Source: Durusdinium trenchii (lineage: Eukaryota > Sar > Dinophyceae > Suessiales > Symbiodiniaceae). From it: DNA of 64,000 nt. The stretch covers positions 955,118-1,019,117 of the forward strand of contig CAXAMN010023695.1 of assembly GCA_963970005.1 (NCBI GenBank), read 5' to 3'. Below, piece by piece: positions 53,001-64,000 of this stretch. Below the pieces are notes generated by a model, which made no database searches, was not told where the DNA came from, and saw only the letters and a list, made by a program, of their open reading frames with translations. Within the stretch, counting starts at the first letter, position 1, and each line of letters begins with the position of its first letter. The position numbers and the translations under genes were made by a program.

Positions 53001-53187
53001 ATGACTTGCTGAGGCCCCCAATGCCTTGCGACTCGTGAGACAACGCCCGCAGAGAGCTGAAGCAGAACGGTATCGTGAAGCAAGGCGGAATCAGGTCCTC
53101 TATTCCGCAGCAGCCCAGCTGTGGAAGTCCGGCGTACCTATGCAGGAAGCCATCAGCAGTGTGGCCGATGCCATGTCTCACCGATAG
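50089..53187 (+). CDS. DUF7869-type (RNase H/transposase-like) protein gene, multi-exon
   Basis: Exons are 50,089-about 50,400 (start ATG), 50,487-50,933, 51,046-51,856, 51,942-52,025, less certain pieces at 52.1-52.7 kb, and a C-terminal exon at about 53,035-53,187 ending in TAG. Exons 2-4 join with matching phase (FTS|VWQDDF; EPH-N-QFDHAH). Exon 3 carries a zinc-knuckle-like HHSKCSQCIRH (residues 17-27 of the exon), then IIDSMD (84-89), QADNCTKELKNN (167-178) and SGHSHEDVDAMF (203-214). The spaced D, DN and HxxxD pattern is that of the DUF7869 family, which resembles RNase H-fold integrases. This family is very numerous in dinoflagellates. The C-terminus reads AERYREARRNQVLYSAAAQL, then WKSGVPMQEAISSVADAM. 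It lies directly downstream of the methyltransferase on the same strand. Confidence 0.7.
52430..52560 (+). CDS. Candidate exon between the DUF7869 core and its C-terminus
   Basis: A short frame reads MDACFLAVFIEPKTTSQEEA, then KAFKKYAAMMRFSLRKQFCW before a TGA. Too short for ordinary ORF calling but protein-like. Probably part of the DUF7869-type gene; boundaries uncertain. Confidence 0.4.
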
Positions 53188-53856
53188 GGGAATGTCTGGG
53201 GGCTGAGCTGTTTACCGGAATCAACATAGAGTTTTCTGAAGAACGGTAGCCCCGCACATTCGTTTTGTGAAGAACCCTTTTTGCTAGCTTTGATCTTATA
53301 AGTGGATTATAGTTTCTCACCCAGTAAACTTGAATTCCATGTGGGAGTGGATGCCAAGTGGGGATTCTTGGATTAGCTCTGTGAATGGAACCCTCACCCA
53401 ACTTTGGTTTTGTGAAGAGCTGTTGTAAACAAATCTCCTGGTTACAAACACAACCGGTTTTGTGAAGAAAGCTGTCGTCATTATTCACAAAATGTATGGT
53501 GCAGCTCAGATTGCCATGATCCTCCAGCACTATGGGTTGTGTGCGGCATTGATTTTGGTGGATCCCAATGGATTTTGTGAAGAAACCTGTCGTCTTTCTT
53601 CACGAATGGACTGCTTCCACAAGCAGTGTGTTTTCTGAAGAGATTAAGTCCTATACAGAATCGATGCCCGCGGGTGATCTTTGGAGCTATGGCTCCGAGC
53701 ATGGGTTGTCTCCACAGCACCAGGGACTTTCCAGAAGGAATAGCTGTGCGTAATGGAACAAATCGAAATTGCAATCTATCTCTTCACAAAAACCTAGGCT
53801 TTCCATGCACTGCAGTTCTTTTTAAACCTTGTGTGCCTCGGCTGCCAGGCCCTGCG

Positions 53857-56800
53857 ATGCCTCCAAAGGGCAAGCGACCTTCAGATGCTTCGCACGGAGG
53901 GCGACGTCAGCGAGCTAAGGGGAGTGAGCTACCCGGAGTTCCAGCTGATGCATTAGCCCTTCCACACATGGGGATCTTTGAATCATGGATGCCGCTTTGA
54001 ATGTACTTGGAATGTACATGTCATTCATACAATTTTCGGATCTAGACAATCATAGTGTTGCAGCCCAGGAAAAGGAACGTCCTTGATGCGCAAAAAACAC
54101 TGGACACTGTCTTGACTGAATTCTTGTCCGATGAGGCCGGACAGTTTTGTTCTATGGCATTGGGGTGGCATGTCAAAAGAAACATAAATTCATACAGGGA
54201 TAGATAGACAGATACATACATACATACATACATCATCATACATTCATATGTACATACATGTACATACAAACTCCTTTTTATGCTTTGAATCTACCTCGAT
54301 GTTTGCGATCAGGCGAACGCAGCGGGCTTTTACAAGTTCCTGGATACAACCTTTCCTGCAAAACCTGGTGAGTGCAAACCTGAGAGGATCCCTACAATGA
54401 TACATAATGATACCCTGCGCTGTTCATATCTTGATTGCTGCAAATGAGGAAGTACGCGGCATTGGATGATCTTCGACATGTTGGGGGCGCACTGCTTCGG
54501 CCCTGGCAACTGACTCACAGAAGCGACTTTGGTCTACGCGGAACGTCAGACACCGTCATTTGACTGAGTTGTGCATTGTGCTTTTGCGTTGCGGAGATTC
54601 GGCGTGTTTGAGTGCCAGCTTCGGAAGCTGCAAGGACGTGCAACATTCGCTCTGCCAGATGATACTCCTCAACGGCATGCTCACTGATGCCAACCTCCCC
54701 GGAGTGGAGAAGGTTTGCGTGACAATGGTGCACAGCAGTTGGCTGGAGGTGCCAATGCACAAGGTGTCCAAGGAGGACATCGGATATGAAGGAGATCTTG
54801 CGGGGCCTGGATGCACCTTTATGGTCAAAGGTTGGAACAGGAGCGTGTCATTCCTGGCCGTATGTCTTGCGGGCTTCATGGACTCGTCCTTGATCGAGGC
54901 AGTTCGGAAATACTTGTAGTGATCAGTGCTTATTCTGTCAAATTTCTCACTGCGCACATTTTCTGAAGTCTTTTTGATCCAGGCCATGCCAGATAACGTC
55001 AAAGCGTCACTTGCCAGCAACCCTTGATGTCAGTGATTGTGTGCACTTGTCGGACCTTCTCTACAGTCACCACGGACCATCAGCCTGTTTGTAAGGACCT
55101 TCTCTACAATCCACGCTACGGTGACCACGGCAGACTTGACTCAGCTCATCAACACCAACAGAGGTGCCCGATCAATTCTGTATCCAAAGCATGCTATGTG
55201 TGTGTTTGTTGTGAGGGTGATCTGGCAGGCTGCACGCTTGGATCCACGATCCGACGCAAGCCTAATTGCTTCAACCTTGTGCACCAGCTCGAGATGCAAG
55301 TCCGAGGGGGCCTGACGCCTGAGCACAGTATCCAATGCCTCGAGGCCGCCTGATGTGATCTTCATTGCATGAGACACCATCAAACATAGCAGTATATAGC
55401 AGTTAGTGCGTATCAATGAACTTGGCTCTCGTTCCAGGCGCATGAAAGCATTGCTTCATTTGCCGCCGCCTACTCATTAGGCAAACAGGAATCAGCTGCT
55501 GCCGCAAACCTCCTGCGGAGGATTCCTTTGGAAATTAAGGAGGCGCTCACTGTTTGTGTGAGGCCAGGCTCGTCGGAACGTCACTGTCAACTAGAGTTCC
55601 CTGTAATGTTGTTTTTGTGCGAGTTGATGATAGTTTATGAAAATTCAATCATGATTTGATTCTCCAGGAAATATGGCATGCCACGCTTCCTAACGCACGA
55701 CTCGGTGAGCTCGAACGTGTTCAACAGTGGACACTGCTCAGCGACAGGAATTTGGATTCCATGGAAAGCCGAGCTGACAAACACGGTTCCGCTGCTGCGA
55801 CTTTTGGTCAACAGGATTGAAAAGGACTGGGTGGCGCTTCCAGTCAAGCAGCGCCGTCCATGGAACCAGAAAGAGGTTGAATCTCAACTCAATGTAAGAC
55901 TGACTCTAATCTTGGGTCCGGACACGGTCATGGGGCATGTCGAGCCTCAATGATCAGTGCAAGATTGAAATCGAACCAAGGAGACGATGCAGCGTTCATG
56001 TGGAGCTTTTCTCGCTTGCTTGGATCAATTTATGGCTGCTGTCCCATCCACCTTTGCGGACACCTGCCTGGTGGAAATCCACAAAACGTTTCCCAGCTGA
56101 CAAAAAGGTAGAATCATCAAGAACCCAATGGCTCTAGAATCAATGTGACTTTCTCTGAGGTTCGAGCTGAGACATGGGGATGCAGACCTCCAGTTGATGC
56201 TGGAACAATCGGTTCCCCCAGCTACGTTGTCAAAGGTGTCTATTTTTAGTTCTCATCTCCAGCGCTACCAAAACCAGGCCTGGATATTCATATCATCTAC
56301 ACCCATTTACCGTGACATCAATGGCTCTCTTGTGTTTTTACAGGTGGAGGACGAGTGCCGCTCCAAAGCAAAAGAGCTTCCCGGATAAAAAATGTGGCCA
56401 ACACACAGATTAATGTGCTGAACTGCTGAACTTCGCAGAATTTCTGTCAGGCTTTCTCAACAGTTGCTCCAGACGACATGGCAACAGTGCCAGCTGCAAG
56501 TCGATGCCGACATGATGAAGCTCAAAGATTGGCAGAAGGAGTTCCATCTCTACGCCCAACAGCAGGTGTGTCAATGAATGGCATAGAATAGAACATGTTA
56601 GGTGAAACACTTTTTGAACACATGTGCTGTGAGTTTCAAACACGTTCTCTCCCCAAATCCGGTCTAGGGTGCGCTGGACTACAAGCACATCAATGATCGC
56701 TACATGAGAGGCAAGGATTGGCTCCACCTCTTCACGAAAGATCAGCACACCAACATTCATGTCTCTTCGCTTGTGCTCTCTCATTCGAAGATCGTGAGTA

Positions 56801-59094
56801 TGCAGCAAGACATGGGTCCTGAAGCGTCCCTCAACTTGCAACTATATAGTCGAGAAGCGGTTGTAAGTACGGCAATGCATCATTGTTGACCAGGCTTTAT
56901 TTGGCTAAACTTCGTTGACTAAGGTTGACACTTTTGATCTGTGATTGCACATTGTGGCCATCCCGCACCTTGCCAAACAACATATATCAGTGCAAAGCAG
57001 TCTCAAAACAGTTGGTGGTGATGCACCGGCAGGAACTTAGAAAGAGTCATTTCAAATGGGGACGGCCCAGGTCAGCTATCAGTTGACGAGGCAATCAGCA
57101 TCTCCCAGACCATCACCAGTCTTCCGCAAATGCACACCTCAACGAAGCGAGAGGCAGTGCTCAAGAACCGGAGACTTCTAGAAGATAAAGTGGGGGGGTG
57201 CCTGGTCTCATTTGGAATTAGGTAAAGCGTTGGCATTGAACAAGATATGTCATACCCCAAGTGGCTCTGAGGTGCATGGATGTGTATGAGATCAGTCTCC
57301 ACTTCACAGACTCCCAGCATGGAGGAGACAAAAGAAAGAAGTCACAGCAATGCCCTTTTGACGCACAACATGCATGTACCAGCAGTCGTCAGGAAAGTGT
57401 AAACTGAACAAAAGAGTCATGTCCGGTCCCAGGCCTTGCGGCTATGTGCTCATCTACATCCACAGTCTTTGCCCGGAGCAAGGCCCTGTTGGGGTCAATC
57501 ACCGACGTTGAACGATCCAGAGTTGGGGAATTGCAGAACCCTGACCCGGACAATGCCCTGGCCCCTCATTGGAGAGTTCCTAGCTTGCGCTTCGATGTAA
57601 GAAAAGCAAACCGTTCTTGACTTTTCATCGTATCCTAGGTGAAGCAAAGTTGAATCCTAGGTGCAGCAAAGAGGAGTGGGCGCCACGGTGAATATCATAA
57701 AGCGGCTCATCAGCGGAGTGGCCAAGGAACCACAAAATCTGTTGGTGGTCGACTTGCTGCCTTCGAGGCCTGCCAGTCCTTTGAAGCTTCTAGCCAAATT
57801 GGTGTCCATGGGCGTTTGACAAATTTTGGGAGGTTCGCAGAATGGTCTTTGGCGTGCTGGGAGATTCAGCAAGCCTTTCTGCTGGATGAGGACTCCAGCC
57901 TTAATGTTCGATTCTTGGGTGTCTATCATGATGATAATGCAAAGGATCTTTCAACATCCTGTGATGCATTGGCTGGAAAAGCGCTCTCTGGCTTCTGGGA
58001 CAAGTCTGACAAGGCCGGCCCCAAGTCCCGTGCCTCGAGCCCCTTTCACAGGGAGCTCCCCACCCTGGAGTGCTTGGCAATCGTGGAAGGGGAAATCAAG
58101 CTCTTTGCACGCGTTAGTCTCTAGGTTGTCTGTTCTTCTGTCAATCAGTGTCGATATGCGTCGATAGTTTTGATATATATATATATATATATGCAAATGT
58201 TGTACGCAAAAGTTTTGATGACGGTCTGGTTCTAAGGCTGCCGGATATGGTGCAGCAAAAATTCGCAGGGCATCCCAATCTCAAGGATCTCATGGCACGC
58301 ATCAATGATGACACCGAGATTGTCCAGGCTGTGAAATCTTTTCATGGAGGAGCGACCAGGCCTTCAAGCAGTGCCACGCCAGCCACCGAGACTCGGACCT
58401 TGGCAAACCCAGAATGGAATGGTGATGGACCCCCCAATGTGCGCTCGAAGCTTGCTTTGACTGCTGTGACTACCAGTGCATTCGAGAGTTCCACAACGTG
58501 GCTAGGCTTGTAACATCACACTTTGACATCAGTTTCTTGTTAACATCACTGCGCAACCTCACCAACCGAGATCCCCTTGCCCGAGATCCCCTTGACCAAA
58601 TCGAGGTTGGTCGCTTCAGCAGACCTTGGCAGAGTTCCAGGCGTCCACGTGTGCCTTGGATCCGACAACTTTCACAATCAGAGTGGGTCCGACTTGGATA
58701 TTCCTGCCGGAGAGTTGTTCGGATTCAACACTGGCAATTTCGTGGAAGTGCCAGCAGGAGTGATTTGTTCCTCAAAGGTGAGTTCACCTTCAAGTGGTTT
58801 AGGAGTGTCCGTTACAAATTGCACTGAACAGGAGATGGGGAATGCGTTGATGGCCACCTACCCTGGATCGTGAAACATGATGCAACTCTTCTGTCCGTGG
58901 ACAAGAAGCTGACATCGTTGGCAGACATCTTGTGCGATGTCACGAAGCAACGTGGCGTCACAGAAGTACGCGTGATTGACCACAGCTTGAGACCACAGGC
59001 GGGGATTGCAGCATCAAACAGGAATGACAACATCTGAATATGCAAACCGGATCATTCCTAGTTTATCCTAGTTTGAATGTTGTGAAAACCCTTA

Positions 59095-59127
<33 letters not shown>

Positions 59128-61675
59128 TCAGGTGTCCACTGATGGGACAAATCGATCCCTGCAGTACCGCTACGTCGTCACCCCGAGCACCATGGTCAAT
59201 GCATTTAAGGGCAAGGACCTGGTCAAGGAGCAACACAATGTGAACAAGTTCCGGGCACCCCAGCTGGGTGCGTTATTCAATGGGCGACTCTCGCAGCTGC
59301 CTCGGGGAAAGAATGCCAGCATCGTTTGGGAGGCATGGTGGAGTCAAACGCAAACAACTCAAACAACAGAAATCATTGTTTAAAACATGGTGATGAATGC
59401 TGAGTACTTTGTAGACGCTTTATCATGAAGCAGTCCAACCTTCTTCAACCGAGCTGTGTTCCCCTGCTCGCCAGCAAAATCGCCCTTTGCCTCAGGTGAA
59501 GGTTGATGAGTCTGTGCCAGCAGTGCTGACTCCGCTGAAGCCCAAGTACTATCTTTTGGGTACGGCGTCTATCAAAGATGGACATGCTGTCAAGCTGGGC
59601 TGAAACCGTGAACCTGGCAGCTCTAGCTGTGTTTTTGGGGTAACAAGTTGTGCTAGCCATGGGTGGACAGGCTCACTGTGGATTCTCCAAGGTTAGCTTT
59701 ATATAAAATGCTTTAAAGCAAATTATCTGTCCTGGCTGCTCTTGCACACTGATTTTGGAAACGGCCTGGGAGTGAACCTATGCCTTGAAACTAAGCGCTT
59801 TCTGTCGGCAAAAGTCTATTTGAGGCGCCCGCTCGTCCAAACTCTCTTCCTGCAAGGATTGCAGGCATTGGTAAGAACAAATCCCAGTGAGAATAAGTTT
59901 TCATGGATGAAGTTTGTAACAGCTTGGGTTCAATGAACTAGCGTCACATGGCCGGATTCCTAGCTCTTTGTGCTGCCATGGTTTTGCAACCTGTGGATGA
60001 GTTGTCTGATGATGGCGCTAACCAGGGTCTGTCAAAGACTGGGGATCCGCAGGCTGTACCGAAAGCTAAGACTCAACCAAAGCCCAAGTCTCTGAAGCCT
60101 GCGACCTCACGTGTGGATTCAGGTGCATCTAGTCCGAAGAAACGACCTGCAACAGCATCGGGTTCCACCCCTGCCTTGAAAAGGCCAGCTGCTTCCCGTG
60201 AGCCTGGGAAGGATGAGAAGGTGACCATTGGCAAAGGCTTGTATAAGACTGGCATCTATGGATTCAAAATCAACGGCCAAGAGAAGCTTCGCGTGCTTCA
60301 GCAGCATTCGTTGCAGAAAACGTTTAGTGGAAGAAGAAGTATCACTTCATACAGCAGCCAGTTCTCAAACAAGTTTTGTTCTGACGCCAGTTGTCAATCC
60401 TTTTTCAAGCAATGGCAACTGAGTTGAAGCCCGTGGATGGGATCTCACCTGAAGTATTGTCTGAGATTGCGGCCATTTGTCGGCATCAGATCTTCATGTG
60501 GCTTCTAAAAACATGGTTGGAACAATGTTGAAACATGGATCTGAACGTTTGCTTCTAAGACTGCCATGCGTGCTGAATTGGTGCGAACTTCGGGCAACAT
60601 CGAAGCTGCCGAGTCGCTAAAGGTCTTTTGTTTGCATGAGTGAAAGTAGCTATAATGCTCAAACTATCATCTCTCAAACATCTATCAAACGCTTTCAAAC
60701 ATCTTTCACATGCTCTCAGGAGACGATGGTCCGCGAGGCTCTAAACAAAAAGGCTGAGGAGACCAAGGACGAAGCGGCCTCTGACCCGGCAACCGAGAAC
60801 TTGGATGGGGATTTCGAAGGGGAAGAGGAGGAACCCGGGGAAGCTGATGAGGCTGCTGAAGATGTGGAATAGGCGTCTCAAGTTTGTCTTTCGAGATGTC
60901 TTTGGAATTTGTCTCAACACCATCACCCCTTCTCATTCGTCACTCCGTTGATGGTGTGCAGGGTGGTGCACAGCTCTGAGAGTTTCTGAGGGCGGTGTGC
61001 AGGGTGACCAGCTTTTGAAAGTGTCAGCTAGTGAAAATGTTCAGCTGATCCTGACCGCCCCTCTCTGTCGGGGCTCGCTGTGGCACCGGACTTCGATGAC
61101 CATCCTGGAAGGAAAACATGCTGTGTGTGTGTGTCAAAGGAAATGCATGTTGTGCTTGTTCAAACGAACAGTTCAGCGGCTGTTTTCTTTCTTTCCAAGA
61201 TCCAGCTTCGAACCCACAGATCGTGTGAACGCAAAGTCATGGCTGCCAATGGCGTCAACAATGATCGGGTGAAGGATGTGATGGGTCGCGCTCTCATTTA
61301 TCGGTGTTGTTTTTGCTTAAAGACAATGAAACAACATTATCACCAAACTTAGGTGTTGCTTGGCCTTGGGACCAACTTCCAGTGAATATGTATGAGTACA
61401 GAGTCGATTCGGGCCCCTTCTCACCCATGTCAGATATCGATGATGGTGATGACTTTGCTCTGTGTGAGATCTTGCGCTGGGTGTACCACACCCGGGTTTT
61501 GATGACTTCTGACAACCACGTCACCTGGAATGAAGAACTTCGTTATATTGTGAAAAGCCATGAGGTTTACATGGAAGACACAGCAAAGGCCATCAAGTGG
61601 CACGCCCTGGTTCAAGTTTTTGACATTCGAGATCAAGCTATCAAAACGCTTGAGTTCCGTGTGGCTGGAAATTAA
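53857..61675 (+). CDS. Large multi-exon gene, dinoflagellate family without assigned function
   Basis: A start at 53,857 (MPPKGKRPSDASHGGRRQRA) is followed by many short plus-strand exons. Examples are 54,313-54,367 (ANAAGFYKFLDTTFPAKP before GTGAGT), 55,438-55,550 (AHESIASFAAAYSLGKQESA), 55,670-55,890, 56,465-56,565, 56,670-56,790, 57,075-57,200, 57,430-57,597, 57,657-57,815, 57,820-58,110, 58,577-58,780, 58,830-59,036, 59,132-59,340 and 59,490-59,602. It may end with the acidic exon at 60,723-60,872 or the exon at 61,380-61,675. No catalytic motif was recognised. It could be more than one gene. Order and strand follow the methyltransferase and DUF7869 genes, so all three may form one unit. 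Confidence 0.5.
54195..54270. repeat. (ACAT)n microsatellite
   Basis: TACA/ACAT tetranucleotides with interruptions, in an intron of the plus-strand gene. Confidence 0.85.
57657..58120 (+). CDS. Two adjacent exons of the large plus-strand gene
   Basis: The first reads VQQRGVGATVNIIKRLISGV, then NLLVVDLLPSRPASPLKLLA (57,657-about 57,815). The second reads FGRFAEWSLACWEIQQAFLL, then VRFLGVYHDDNAKDLSTSCD and DKSDKAGPKSRASSPFHREL (about 57,820-58,110). VVDLLPSR followed by WSLACW resembles a nucleotide-binding fold strand-helix pattern, but I cannot name the family. Confidence 0.5.
58577..59340 (+). CDS. Three exons of the large plus-strand gene
   Basis: 58,577-58,780 reads RVPGVHVCLGSDNFHNQSGS and FGFNTGNFVEVPAGVICSSK. 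58,830-59,036 reads LPWIVKHDATLLSVDKKLTS and LADILCDVTKQRGVTEVRVI. 59,132-59,340, after CTTCAG, reads SLQYRYVVTPSTMVNAFKGK and LGALFNGRLSQLPRGKNASI. A (TC)n run at 59,093-59,127 is the pyrimidine tract before the last acceptor. Confidence 0.5.
59093..59127. repeat. (TC)n tract acting as polypyrimidine tract
   Basis: A CT dinucleotide run directly before CTTCAG|GTGTCC, the likely acceptor of the next exon. Confidence 0.7.
59985..60320 (+). CDS. Exon with a Lys/Pro/Ala-rich, KRPAA-type linker
   Basis: Reads MVLQPVDELSDDGANQGLSK, a basic low-complexity region with SPKKRPATASGSTPALKRPA, then KVTIGKGLYKTGIYGFKING. The KKRPA/KRPAA repeats resemble linker-histone-like or nuclear proteins common in dinoflagellates; the final segment looks folded (beta-rich). 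It probably belongs to the large plus-strand gene. Confidence 0.55.
60723..60872 (+). CDS. Acidic C-terminal exon
   Basis: Reads TMVREALNKKAEETKDEAAS, then an Asp/Glu-rich tail FEGEEEEPGEADEAAEDVE and TAG. A typical acidic terminus of a nuclear protein. If this is a true stop, the exon at 61.4 kb belongs to a further gene. Confidence 0.5.
   Translation, partial: TMVREALNKKAEETKDEAASDPATENLDGDFEGEEEEPGEADEAAEDVE
61380..61675 (+). CDS. Last supported plus-strand exon
   Basis: Reads NMYEYRVDSGPFSPMSDIDD, then GDDFALCEILRWVYHTRVLM and ends LEFRVAGN with TAA. Strong amino-acid composition over almost 100 codons, family unknown. It may be an isolated second gene or the real C-terminus of the large gene. 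Confidence 0.55.
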
Positions 61676-62628
61676 GCCTGCAGGCTGCCTTGAATCAGCA
61701 GCTTCGACCCGGCTTTTTGTGGTTGAAAAATCAGTGTAGTACTTTGAAACAAAAACAAGAAGGAACAACATGCTCAGGACATCTATCCCATTCTATCCCT
61801 TAGGCTCCCCATGCCCAACGATCATCAACAACACTGACAGGCCTTAAAGTCAAAAGAAGATAATGAAGATGGCCTCAGATCAGGCTCTGATCCAGGGATT
61901 ATTCGACTAGTCCATGCACCATCATGCACCCCTTCCTAGCAAATCCGCTTGCAAACCTTCTGAAAGGTGCCTGGAATGCAAAGACGTGAATGTTTGAGGC
62001 CAGGGCGTAGTACCCATGTTTGCATCACAGCCTGACGGCAAGTTGAGAGTATGGGTTCCATTGGATTTGATGCACTTTGCAATCAACAAGCCAACAAGTT
62101 GGAACACCAGTTTTTGACCATTGGTTGATATTGCTTTGCTGTGCCATCATGGTGCCATGATCGAAGTGCCTCTGCAGGCCATCGGGCCGAAGAACGAAGA
62201 ACGACCATGAGTGAAAGAGTGAACGGGCCGTCGTCTACACTCAGTGGATTGGTGTTTGAAGCATTCTATGTTCCAACCTATGGCAAAACATGATTTACAA
62301 ACAAAGATGGCAGGGCTGCGGGGCTCATGAGACACATGTTCAAAAGCAAATCGGACACATGGCTCATGAGACACATGGACACTGTTAGGTTGATGTCTTG
62401 CGAAGATCTGATCGCGTTTGAAAAAAAAACTGCCAAGCGGGCGATGTTTTGAGCAATGCCCATGACCGATGACTCACGGAATCTCACGGACGGATGCCCC
62501 TGGCTTTAAAAGAATATGGTTACTGCTTAAGGAGAGTAACTCATAGATCGTAGAGCAGTCAAAAAGTTAAACCATGTGTGTGTGTAGCGTGTTTGAGCTG
62601 AATATGATACACCCATTGCAGTTTTCTT

Positions 62629-62930
62629 TCTCACAAGCTTGGTCAGTGGTTTAACTTTGTTTTCTCACAAAGTTGGTCAATTGTTGGACCATGCTTTCTC
62701 ACAAACTTGGTCAGCTGTTGGACCATGCTTTCTCACAAGCTTGGTCAGCTGTTGGACCATGCTTTCTCACAAACTTGGTCAGCTGTTGAGCCATACTTTC
62801 TCACAAACTTGGTCAGCTGTTGAGCCGTATGTGACCCAAACACCAAACACCTGGATGCAAAGCAAACACCTGAAAAGCAGGAATTGGAAATTCCCCAAAC
62901 ACCAAACAAGTAATCCAAAGTCCTAAGCAA
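62629..62930 (+). repeat. Right flanking repeat: six ~33 bp tandem units plus 48 bp core
   Basis: Units of the form TTTCTCACAAACTTGGTCAG plus CTGTTGGACCATGC repeat about every 33 bases from 62,629 to 62,825. They are followed by the core CAAACACCTGGATGCAAAGC... to 62,891, which matches the left repeat in inverse orientation, and by a further short CCAAACACCAAAC repeat. Confidence 0.85.
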
Positions 62931-62934
62931 CTTG

Positions 62935-63050
62935 ATGCACCAAAGCCGTTTCAGCAGCTGCCCGTTCCAAAGTCGAATGATTTCACCGTTGTGATCTCCC
63001 GGAACGTCCGGAAACACGGTCGCCGCCTTCGGCAGCATCGCCGCTAGTCC
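62935..63050 (-). CDS. Minus-strand exon just outside the right flanking repeat
   Basis: The minus strand reads GLAAMLPKAATVFPDVPGDH, then NGEIIRLWNGQLLKRLW. It is protein-like, so coding is back on the minus strand immediately beyond the inverted repeat. Family unknown. Confidence 0.45.
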
Positions 63051-63399
63051 CGAGTCCTGGCGCCGAGAACAGCGAACCCAACTGAACCCGAAGCCAAAGA
63101 AACCGGGAAGTCTGTGTGGTCCGCAGCATCACCAGTAACAGAACCGTTCCCCACCCACTGCATTAGGTTCCCTGCCAGTTCCCTGCTCATATCTGCCCAT
63201 GTGGTTCAGTGGTTCCACCCACCCCACCTGTGGTTCAGCTTGGGGCAAGGCAGCACGAGGCCTTAGTGTGCAATAGGACCTCAACCACGAAGTAAGTGGC
63301 TTTGACTTCAAAGAGTTTGGGATGTGCTCCAACTTGGTTGAGGCAAGAAACAATTTTCCGCTTCCATGTGACTCAGTCGGATTGCAGTCAGCAGTGATT

Positions 63400-63700
63400 G
63401 CACCATTGACTTTTGAGTTGGTTCATGCCATGACCAGCTGAGACTCCGGGCTGCTCTTCCCATGACCACCTGGCCTCCTTTGCCACTGGCTCATTCACCT
63501 GCCTCTCTGCCCTTCCTGCCGTCCGCGGCTCCCATGGCACGCCCTGTGCACGATGCCCAGTGCCACGCGCCCTGGGCTCAGCAGGGAGGCTGGCGCTGCG
63601 CGCGGAGCCCAGGCGGAGGTTCTTGATGGAGCGCGGGGGGAAGCGCGAAGGATAGCGGAGCCTCAGCCGAAAAGCGTGCGATGCAGTGGCAGCTGGTGAT
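63400..63700 (-). CDS. Candidate basic exon, unrecognised
   Basis: A 129-codon minus-strand frame contains AFRLRLRYPSRFPPRSIKNL and ends with VNEPVAKEARWSWEEQPG. It is GC-rich and Arg-rich, which can be a composition effect, so support is weak. Confidence 0.3.
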
Positions 63701-64000
63701 TCAAAGCTGGGACCCGCTTGGTGATTCAATTGAAGCAAATGCCAGAAGTATAAATCAACAGCCGAGTTCCCTATCATTCTTGAAGGGCTTCATATATTTA
63801 TTTATAATGAATATTAATACTTATCGGAACTTGTGGGTGGCTTTAGTTTGACTCACACCTATTGATGGCATCATTCAGCATTTGCCAAGTAGCTCAGCTT
63901 CTTCCAGCGACTTCACCCGTTCCTTCATCTGCGCCCCCTGCGCCCTGCATGTCGCAACATGAGACCGTTACTTGGACCCTACAGCACCGTATGGCCTCGT

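Overview
The window looks like nuclear DNA of a dinoflagellate, most likely a Symbiodiniaceae-type alga. Coding sequence is cut into many short exons. Several intron donors are GC rather than GT, and acceptors read AG|G. Gene families here are ones I know from dinoflagellate genomes: voltage-gated channels with an EF-hand tail, a Rossmann-fold reductase-like protein, a DUF7869-type protein and a C5 cytosine methyltransferase. There are also long low-complexity stretches and scaffold gaps. I saw no rRNA, tRNA, CRISPR array or bacterial-style operon, and no intact spliced-leader sequence. Most open frames of 60-200 codons are chance; I report only stretches that read like protein and, where possible, join across plausible splice sites.

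Left part (about 0-44 kb): supported coding exons lie on the minus strand. At 0.1-7.6 kb are scattered exons of one or more unrecognised genes. At 9,488-23,240 a seven-exon Rossmann-fold (ketopantoate-reductase-like) gene closes exactly in frame to 346 codons. Its third intron is 10,764 bp and contains, on the same strand, a whole single-domain voltage-gated cation channel gene (14,842-21,498) plus a 2.7 kb AT-rich tandem array. From 25.6 to 43.7 kb come many short minus-strand exons: coiled-coil pieces, one clear MACPF domain exon at 36.2-36.4 kb, and two frames with in-frame stops at 29.4-30.2 kb.

Right part: from about 45.8 to 61.7 kb all supported coding is on the plus strand. It holds a C5-cytosine DNA methyltransferase (motifs I, IV, VI and X visible), a DUF7869-type gene with an RNase H/transposase-like acidic pattern, and a long multi-exon gene with a Lys/Pro/Ala-rich linker. 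Coding returns to the minus strand at about 62.94 kb. The plus block is bracketed by an inverted repeat (48 bp identical core at 44,156-44,203 and 62,844-62,891, each beside arrays of a related ~33 bp unit). The whole 18.7 kb block is therefore a candidate large mobile or inverted unit carrying a DNA methyltransferase. This is the most interesting system in the window, but mobility is inferred, not shown.

Limits: exon ends given with 'about' were read by eye; only the reductase gene and part of the DUF7869 gene were checked for splice phase.
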